DNA of 40,727 nucleotides from Chloroflexota bacterium (GTDB lineage Bacteria > Chloroflexota > Limnocylindria > Limnocylindrales > CSP1-4), in assembly GCA_021802585.1 (NCBI GenBank), contig JAJZRQ010000018.1, positions 1 to 40,727 on the forward strand, in the 5' to 3' direction. Positions 34,522-40,727 of this stretch are shown here, one piece after another. The position numbers and the translations under genes are program-made. Under the pieces are notes generated by a model. The model was not told where the DNA came from, did no database searches, and saw only the letters and a program-made list of their open reading frames with translations. The first letter of the stretch is position 1; every line of letters starts with the position of its first letter.

Positions 34522-35760
34522 ATGACGACCCCCACGGACCCGCTCGGGGCCGGGCCCCGGCGCCCGCTCCGGACCGCCGAGCTCCTTGCCGTCGGCAGTG
34601 AGCTCACCGCGGGCGAGACGCGGGACACGAATGGCGGCGAGCTGGCCCGTTCGCTCGCCGTCCGAGGGGTCGGCATCCGCCGGATCATCGCGCTTCCCGA
34701 CGACCTGGCGCTCGTCACGGCCGCCGTCGCGGAGGCGCTCGCGAGCGTCGACCTCGTCGTGACGACCGGCGGCCTCGGTCCGACCCCCGACGACCTGACC
34801 CGCGAGGCCGTCGCCGCGGCGGTCGGGGAGGCGCCGGCGGTCGACGCCGCGCTCGAGGCCTGGCTCCGCGACCTCTTCGCCCGTCGCGGGGCCCGGCTAC
34901 CGGAGTTCAACCTCAAGCAGGCCTGGCGCATCCCGTCGGCGACGGCGATCCCGAACCCGAACGGCACGGCCCCGGGATGGTGGGTCGACCGCCCCGACGG
35001 GCGGGTCGCCGTCCTCCTGCCAGGCCCGCCGCGCGAGATGCGGCCGATGTGGCGCGACTGGGTCGTCCCGCGCCTCTCCGCGCGGGGACTCGGCGACGGG
35101 CGCCTCGTCCGGACGCTCCGCACGTACGGGATCGGCGAGTCGAGCGTGGCCGAGATCCTCGGCGAGCCGATGCTCCGGGCCGCGAACCCGATCGTCGCGA
35201 CGTACGCCCGCGCCGACTGGCTCGACGTCCGGATCTCGGCGGTCGACGAGCGCGACGCCGGGGACCGGGTGACCCGGCCCGCGGCCGAGGTGCTCGAGGT
35301 TGCGACCGCGGACGTCCGGGCGCGGCTCGAGGGGTTCGTCCGCGCCGAGGGCGAGACAAGCTGGGCGGACCTCGTCGCGGGGGCGGCCGAGCGGGCCGGC
35401 GTGCGGATCGCGATCATCGAGCTCGGCACGGGCGGGGCGCTCGGCGACCTCCTCGCCGAGGTCGCGGCCGTCGAGCGGGATGTCGCGTACGGGCCGCGGA
35501 CGACCCCCGACCCGTCGACGTGGCCCGCGGAGGCTGAGGCTGAGGCGGTGGCGCGGGACGCCCGCGTCGAGGTCGGGCTTGCCCTCGCGGCCCATGACGA
35601 CGGGACGCAGACGGTCCTCCGCGCCGCGGTCGCGGCCCCGCGGGCCGGATGGGCGCGGACGCTCGACCTCCGCCTCTTCCCGCGCGGGCCTCATGGGCGG
35701 TTCCGGGCCGGGGTCGCCGCCGCCGCGTTCCTCGTCGAGGTCCTCGGCGCCGAGCCCTGA
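34522..35760 (+). CDS. CinA-family protein (molybdopterin-binding domain; degenerate amidohydrolase domain)
   Basis: TAELLAVGSELTAGETRDTNGGELARSLAVRGVGIRRIIALPDD..., LVVTTGGLGPTPDDLTREAVAAA; preceded by TACCCT-N6. Confidence 0.88.
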   Translation: MTTPTDPLGAGPRRPLRTAELLAVGSELTAGETRDTNGGELARSLAVRGVGIRRIIALPDDLALVTAAVAEALASVDLVVTTGGLGPTPDDLTREAVAAAVGEAPAVDAALEAWLRDLFARRGARLPEFNLKQAWRIPSATAIPNPNGTAPGWWVDRPDGRVAVLLPGPPREMRPMWRDWVVPRLSARGLGDGRLVRTLRTYGIGESSVAEILGEPMLRAANPIVATYARADWLDVRISAVDERDAGDRVTRPAAEVLEVATADVRARLEGFVRAEGETSWADLVAGAAERAGVRIAIIELGTGGALGDLLAEVAAVERDVAYGPRTTPDPSTWPAEAEAEAVARDARVEVGLALAAHDDGTQTVLRAAVAAPRAGWARTLDLRLFPRGPHGRFRAGVAAAAFLVEVLGAEP

Positions 35761-35797
35761 GGGGGCCCCCCGGCCCCGGCGCCGCGTCCCGGACATG

Positions 35798-35838
35798 GCA
35801 GCGCCCCCGGTCAGGGTGGGGGAGACCGAGGGCGCTGC
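35798..35838 (+). terminator. Long hairpin downstream of cinA-like gene
   Basis: GCAGCGCCC..GGTC ... GACC..GGGCGCTGC. Confidence 0.5.
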
Positions 35839-36073
35839 AATAGTGGCGCACCGGGGAGGGGGGGTCGACCGATGCGCCTTGCCCGAAGGATCGCCGACGC
35901 CGCAACCGGCGCCGAAGGGCCGTTCGGCCCCTCGTGGGGGGCCGTTGCGACCCCGGCCGCCAGAGGGCCCGGCGGGCGGCGAGCCGCGGGCAGCCGGGCC
36001 GGGTGGAGGGGCCCGCCGGGGGCACCGGCCGGGCGTGCCCGCGGCGTCGCCCCCGGCGCGGCAGAATCCGAGG

Positions 36074-36781
36074 ATGTCCACCCCATCTGCTCCTCCGCCG
36101 CCGCGCGCGGCACGCGCAAGCGCCGCCCCGGCGGCGTCCCCGCGCGTGGCCGCGGTCGTCTTCGACCTCGGCGGGGTCCTCATCGACTGGGACCCGCGCC
36201 ACCTCTACCGCACGCTGTTCGCCGGCGACGAGCCCGCGATGGAGGCGTTCCTCGGCACCGTGTGCACGCCCGAGTGGAACGCCCGGCTCGACGCCGGCGC
36301 GTCGTGGCCGGACGCCGTCGCCGAGCTTGCCCGCCGGTTCCCGGCGGAGCGCGACCGGATCGTCGCCTACTGGGAACGGTGGCCGGAGATGCTCGGCGGC
36401 GCGATCGAGGGCAGCGTCGAGATCCTCGCCGACCTCCGCGCGGCGGGCGTGCCCGTCTACGCCCTCAGCAACTGGTCGGCCGCCACGTTCGCGATCACCC
36501 GCGAGCGCTTTCCGTTCCTCGACTGGTTCGCGGGGATCGTCATCTCGGGCGAGGAGGGGATCGCGAAGCCGGACCCGCGCCTCTTCGAGATCCTCCTCGA
36601 CCGCTACGGGCTCGACCCCCGGGCCGTCGCCTACGTCGACGACCGCGCCGACAACGTCGCCGTCGCCGCCCGCCTCGGGATGCGCGCGGTCCGCTTCGAC
36701 GGGCCCCCTGCCCTGCGCGCTGCGCTCGCCGGCCTCGGCGTCCCGGGGGAGGGGCCGGGCGGAGCTCGGGCCCGGCGATAG
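36074..36781 (+). CDS. HAD-superfamily hydrolase
   Basis: VVFDLGGVLIDWDPRHLYR, YALSNWS, ISGEEGIAKPDPRLFEILLDRYGL, YVDDRADNV. Confidence 0.9.
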   Translation: MSTPSAPPPPRAARASAAPAASPRVAAVVFDLGGVLIDWDPRHLYRTLFAGDEPAMEAFLGTVCTPEWNARLDAGASWPDAVAELARRFPAERDRIVAYWERWPEMLGGAIEGSVEILADLRAAGVPVYALSNWSAATFAITRERFPFLDWFAGIVISGEEGIAKPDPRLFEILLDRYGLDPRAVAYVDDRADNVAVAARLGMRAVRFDGPPALRAALAGLGVPGEGPGGARARR

Positions 36782-36784
36782 ACG

Positions 36785-36824
36785 CCGGCCCTGCCGCTCA
36801 GACCCCGGCCCTGCCGCTCAGACC
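36785..36824. repeat. 20-bp perfect tandem duplication x2
   Basis: ccggccctgccgctcagacc twice; second copy contains the pirin stop codon. Confidence 0.85.
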
Positions 36825-37840
36825 CCGGCGGCCCCCTCGTCGGCGAGCCGCGACTCGACGACGGTCGTCGGCGTGTGGTGGACGGCGGTGATCGCAGGGA
36901 TGCTCCCGAGCCGCCCCGCTCGATAGTCCTCGAAGGCCTGGATCACCTCGGCCCGGGTGTTCATGACGAACGGGCCCATCCACGCGACCGGCTCCCGGAT
37001 CGGGCGCCCGCCGAGGAGGAGGACCTCGAGTCTCGGGCTGCGGCTCTCCTGGAGCGGCGCCGCGGCGATCATCAGCGCGTCGCCCGGGCCGAAGACCGCG
37101 AGCTGGCCGGCCTGGACCGGGCGCCGCTCGCGGCCGACGCTCCCGTGGCCGGCGAGGACGTAGGCGAGGGCGTTGTCGTCGGCGCGCCAGGGGACCGCAA
37201 GGCGGGCGCCGGGGCTCAGCGTCGCGTGGACGAGCGTCATCGGTGTGTACGTGGAGCCCGGGCCGGCATGCCCCGCGACCTCGCCGGCGATGACCCGCAC
37301 GAGCGCGCCGCCGTCGCTCGACGAGACGAGCGCGACCTCGCGCGCCCGGAGGTCCTGGTAGCGCGGCGGCGACCACTTCAGCGCGCGGGGCAGGTTCACC
37401 CACAGCTGGATCCCGTGGAAGAGCCCGCCGCTCACGACGAGCGCCTCGGGCGGCTTCTCGATGTGGAGGATCCCGGCGCCGGCGGTCATCCACTGCGTGT
37501 CGCCGTTCGTGATCACTCCGCCGCCCCCGTTCGAGTCGCTGTGCTCGAACGTGCCGTCCATCATGTACGTCACGGTCTCGAAGCCCCGGTGCGGGTGCCA
37601 CGGGGTTCCCTTCGGCTCGCCGGGCGCGTACTCGACCTCGCCCATCTGGTCCATGTGGACGAACGGGTCGAGGTCGGCGAGGTCGACGCCGGCGAACGCG
37701 CGACGGACGGGGAACCCCTCGCCCTCGAGGCCGCGCGGGGCGCTCGTCACCGTCCGCACCGGGCGCTGGCGCGCCGCGATGGGGTCCGGGTCGGGGATCC
37801 GGGGGAGGACGGTGATGTCGTCGACGGTGATGGCGGGCAT
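36818..37840 (-). CDS. Pirin-family protein
   Basis: DPFVHMDQMGEVEYAPGEPKGTPWHPHRGFETVTYMMDGTFEHSDSNGGGGVITNGDTQWMTAGAGILHIEKP. Confidence 0.93.
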   Translation of the reverse strand: MPAITVDDITVLPRIPDPDPIAARQRPVRTVTSAPRGLEGEGFPVRRAFAGVDLADLDPFVHMDQMGEVEYAPGEPKGTPWHPHRGFETVTYMMDGTFEHSDSNGGGGVITNGDTQWMTAGAGILHIEKPPEALVVSGGLFHGIQLWVNLPRALKWSPPRYQDLRAREVALVSSSDGGALVRVIAGEVAGHAGPGSTYTPMTLVHATLSPGARLAVPWRADDNALAYVLAGHGSVGRERRPVQAGQLAVFGPGDALMIAAAPLQESRSPRLEVLLLGGRPIREPVAWMGPFVMNTRAEVIQAFEDYRAGRLGSIPAITAVHHTPTTVVESRLADEGAAGV

Positions 37841-37894
37841 GGCCGGCTCAGTCCTGGTGCTCGACGCCGCACCATGGCGGCGCGCTTCGGGTGG

Positions 37895-37914
37895 ATAGTT
37901 GCATACGCAACTAT
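37895..37914. promoter_or_regulatory. Perfect inverted repeat upstream of pirin gene (candidate MarR-type operator)
   Basis: ATAGTTGC-ATAC-GCAACTAT, downstream of a minus-strand TTGACG. Confidence 0.6.
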
Positions 37915-38080
37915 TGGCGTCAAGCGAGGGAGCGGTGCCGGCCCCGGCCCGCCCGCGGATCGGGGCCGCCGGCTCGGGACCACACCGGTCGACCCGCGCC
38001 CGGGGTGGTAGGCTCGGGCCGCCGGGAGGCCCCGACGAGCGGGGGGCGCCGCGAGCCGCGCAGGGAGGAGGATCCGCGCC

Positions 38081-38782
38081 ATGGCCGTCGACTTCGGGCG
38101 CGTCGAGGTGCTCACCTTCGACTGCTACGGGACCCTCATCGACTGGGAGGCCGGGATCCTCGCGGGCCTCCGCCGCGTCCTCGACGCGCGCGGCGTCGCG
38201 GCCGCCGACGAGGACCTCCTCGCGCGGTACGCCCGCCACGAGGCGGTGATCGAGGCGGGCCCGTACCGCCGGTATCGCGACGTCCTCGCCGACGCGCTCC
38301 GCGGCGTCGCGGCGGAGCTCGGCGTGGAGCCGAGCGCGGCGGAGGCCGCCGCGTTCGGGGACTCCGTGGGGGAGTGGCCGGCGTTCCCCGACTCGGCCGA
38401 CGCGCTCGCACGCCTCGCGGACCGCTACCGGCTCGCGGTGATCACGAACTGCGACGACGATCTGTTCGCCGCCTCGAACCGTCGGCTGGGAGTGACCTTC
38501 GACGCCGTCATCACCGCCGAGCAGGTCGGGAGCTACAAGCCGAGTCGCCGGAACTTCGAGCTCGCGCTCCAGCGGATCGGGGTGCCCCGTGAACGGATCC
38601 TCCACGTCGCCCAGAGCCTCTTCCACGACCACGTCCCGGCGCAGGAGCTCGGACTCACCACCGCCTGGATCGACCGGCGGCGGGGCCGGCCGGGGAGCGG
38701 CGCGACCCCGCCCGCAGCCGCCACCCCCGACCTCGCCGTGCCCGACATGGCGACGTTCGCCGACCTCGCGACGCGCTGGTAG
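38081..38782 (+). CDS. Haloacid dehalogenase type II-like HAD hydrolase
   Basis: VLTFDCYGTLIDWEAGIL, AVITNCDDDLF, VGSYKPSRRNFELAL, HVAQSLFHDHVPAQELGLTTAWIDRR. Confidence 0.92.
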   Translation: MAVDFGRVEVLTFDCYGTLIDWEAGILAGLRRVLDARGVAAADEDLLARYARHEAVIEAGPYRRYRDVLADALRGVAAELGVEPSAAEAAAFGDSVGEWPAFPDSADALARLADRYRLAVITNCDDDLFAASNRRLGVTFDAVITAEQVGSYKPSRRNFELALQRIGVPRERILHVAQSLFHDHVPAQELGLTTAWIDRRRGRPGSGATPPAAATPDLAVPDMATFADLATRW

Positions 38783-38893
38783 GCGGGCCGCCCACGCGGC
38801 GCGCCGTGGAGCCGGTCGCCCCCGGGTCGCGCCGCGGAGCCGCCCCCGCCCGTGCCGCACGAGGTGGCACGCGGCGCGCCGTATCCTCGGTGG

Positions 38894-40727
38894 ATGACCT
38901 CGGAGGCGGCACGCGACCCGGAATGGCTCCTCGACGGCCTCGACCCCGAGCAGGTCGAGGCCGTCCGGATCACGCGCGGCCCCCTCGTGATCCACGCCGG
39001 CGCCGGGTCCGGCAAGACGCGGGTGATCAGCCACCGGGTCGCGTACGCCGTGGCGACGGGCGCCGTGGATCCCCGCCGCGTCCTCATCGTCACGTTCACG
39101 GACAGGGCCGCCGGCGAGATGGCCGCCCGGCTCGCCGCCCTCGGGCGGGCCGAGGCGGCCCCCGGGCTCGCCGGCGTGGCGGCGCGGACGTTCCACGCGG
39201 CGGCCCTCGCCCAGCTCCGCCACTTCTGGCCCGCCCGCCACGACGGCGCGCCCGCGCCCGAGGTGCTCGACTCGAAGGTCCCGATCGTCGGCCGGCTCGC
39301 CCGCGGGCTTCCCGGCGGCTACCGCTTCACGCCGGCGAAGGACCTGAGCGACGAGATCGAATGGGCGAAGAGCCGCCGGCTCACGCCCGCGACGTACGCG
39401 GCCCGCGCGAGCGACCGGACGCCGCCGCTCCCGGTCGAGCTGTTCACCCGGCTGTGGCTCGACTACGAGCGGGCGAAGGACCGCGCCGGGAAGCTCGACT
39501 TCGACGACATGCTCACCCGCACGGTGGACCTCCTCGAGACCGACCGCGAGGCGGCGGCGGCCGTCCGCCGGCGGTACTCCTGGTTCAGCGTGGACGAGTA
39601 CCAGGACACGAACCCGCTCCAGCAGCGCCTCCTCGAGCTCTGGCTCGGCGACCGCGACGACCTCTGCGTCGTCGGCGACGAGGACCAGACGATCTACACG
39701 TTCGCCGGGGCGACCGCGGAGTTCCTCACCGGGTTCGCGGCCCGCTTCCCGTCGGCCCGCTCGGTGACGCTCAGCCGCAACTACCGGAGCAGCCCCGAGA
39801 TCCTGGAGCTCGCGAACCGCCTCCTCGCCGCGGAGGGCCGGCCGAAGCGGCTCGTCGCCGCGGGCCCTCCAGGACCCCCGCCGACGATCCGGCGGTGCAC
39901 CGACGACGCGGCGGAGCTCGCCCACCTCGTCGCGACGATCCGGGGCCTTGTCGCCGGCGGCACGCCGGCCGGCGAGGTCGCGGTCCTCGTCCGGATGAAC
40001 GCCCAGGTCCCGCCGATCGAGGCGGCGCTCACGAAGGCCCGGATCCCATTCCGCGTCCGCGGCCAGCGCTTCTTCGAGCGGCCGGAGGTCCGCGACGCCC
40101 TCCGCGTCCTCCGCCGGATGCCGCCGGACGTGCGGGGCGTCGCGCTCGGCGACGCGTTCGAGCGGCACCTCCGGGACGACCTCGGGCTCGAGCCCGAGGA
40201 GGCCGCCGCGGGCGCCGAGGCCCGCGAGCGGCGCGCGGCGCTCGCCCTCGTCCTCGAGCTCGCGCGCGACGCGATCGCCGCGGAGCGCGACACCGACGCG
40301 AGTGCAGTCGTCGCCGACCTCGAGGTCCGGGCCGCCGCGGAGGCCGCCGGCGGGAACGACGGGGTGAACCTCCTCACGCTCCACCGGGCGAAGGGCCTCG
40401 AGTGGGATGCCGTCCTCCTCCCGCAGCTCGAGGAGGGGACGCTGCCGATCCGGCAGGCCGATCCGGACGGCGAGGCGCTCGCCGAGGAGCGACGGCTCCT
40501 CTACGTCGGCCTGACGCGCGCCCGCCGGTTCCTCCACCTCTCCTGGGCCGCGATGCGGACCGGCGCCGGCGGCCGCGCCACCGCCCGGCGACCGAGCCGC
40601 TGGCTCGCGACGCTCGGATCGCGCCCCGAACGGCGCGTCCTCCGGCCGGGCGCGCGGCCGGAGCCCGCCGCCGGCCCGTGGCGCCCGGCCGCCGCGACGC
40701 TCGCGCCGGGCGTCCCGCTCCTCGACG
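38894..40727 (+). CDS. UvrD/Rep-family DNA helicase (UvrD2-like), 3' end beyond window
   Basis: HAGAGSGKTRVISHRV, VDEYQDTNPLQQRLLELW, VVGDEDQTIYTFAGA, SRNYRSS, LLTLHRAKGLEWDAVLL, EERRLLYVGLTRARR; absent from the ORF track because no stop lies in the window. Confidence 0.93.
   Translation, partial: MTSEAARDPEWLLDGLDPEQVEAVRITRGPLVIHAGAGSGKTRVISHRVAYAVATGAVDPRRVLIVTFTDRAAGEMAARLAALGRAEAAPGLAGVAARTFHAAALAQLRHFWPARHDGAPAPEVLDSKVPIVGRLARGLPGGYRFTPAKDLSDEIEWAKSRRLTPATYAARASDRTPPLPVELFTRLWLDYERAKDRAGKLDFDDMLTRTVDLLETDREAAAAVRRRYSWFSVDEYQDTNPLQQRLLELWLGDRDDLCVVGDEDQTIYTFAGATAEFLTGFAARFPSARSVTLSRNYRSSPEILELANRLLAAEGRPKRLVAAGPPGPPPTIRRCTDDAAELAHLVATIRGLVAGGTPAGEVAVLVRMNAQVPPIEAALTKARIPFRVRGQRFFERPEVRDALRVLRRMPPDVRGVALGDAFERHLRDDLGLEPEEAAAGAEARERRAALALVLELARDAIAAERDTDASAVVADLEVRAAAEAAGGNDGVNLLTLHRAKGLEWDAVLLPQLEEGTLPIRQADPDGEALAEERRLLYVGLTRARRFLHLSWAAMRTGAGGRATARRPSRWLATLGSRPERRVLRPGARPEPAAGPWRPAAATLAPGVPLLD

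Noticed and set aside
35842-35880. tRNA-like 3' end on minus strand (tggcgcaccggggagg)
   Set aside because: No complementary T-arm, anticodon arm or acceptor strand found; not a tRNA
36785-36824. Mobile element or CRISPR-type repeat
   Set aside because: Only two adjacent copies with no spacer; simple tandem duplication
37841-40537. Upstream part of the 1239-aa minus-strand ORF (36818-40537)
   Set aside because: Only the C-terminal 340 aa (pirin, start 37840) is real; the rest is antisense to the HAD and UvrD-like genes
1-40727. CRISPR array, prophage, transposon or toxin-antitoxin/defence island
   Set aside because: No spaced direct repeats, transposase/integrase, phage structural or recognisable defence genes seen; gene content is metabolic

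Overview
High-GC bacterial chromosomal window (Chloroflexota- or Actinobacteriota-like by gene content; lineage not proven) with about 35 protein genes. No rRNA, tRNA, CRISPR array, transposase or phage genes were recognised. Left edge: 3' part of a GT4 glycosyltransferase, a decayed PAC2 gene, DUF1918 and a flavodoxin-like protein. Then a DeoR regulator / fused E1-alpha-beta / E2 2-oxoacid dehydrogenase operon (-) and a livHMGF plus substrate-binding-protein operon (+). Centre (about 12.3-34.3 kb): a catabolic island with three paralogous GntR/FCD regulators, a C_GCAxxG protein, split transketolase, cupin, CoA-acylating (methyl)malonate-semialdehyde dehydrogenase and a transaldolase-like protein. 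A roughly 12-kb co-directional gene train follows: PEP-utiliser mobile-domain protein, GntR, HprK-like P-loop protein, three-subunit molybdenum hydroxylase, cyclase, Zn-ADH, a PPDK-like ATP-binding/phospho-His protein lacking the PEP barrel, and SDR. An MBL-fold protein and a second SDR lie opposite. Right edge: CinA-like, HAD, pirin, HAD and a UvrD-type helicase running off the window. Main discovery: five copies of a palindromic motif, ATCGATYATCGA, each in the promoter region of one of five transcription units of the island. They imply one regulon, probably read by one or more of the GntR paralogs, linking a Liv-type importer to a split PEP-synthase-like phosphotransfer and Mo-hydroxylase pathway I cannot assign to a described system. 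Other finds: an internally deleted inverted copy of the Zn-ADH gene (first 9 codons fused to the last ~33), a PAC2 gene with an internal deletion and frameshift, and a constant -10-N6-ATG leaderless promoter layout at four genes.
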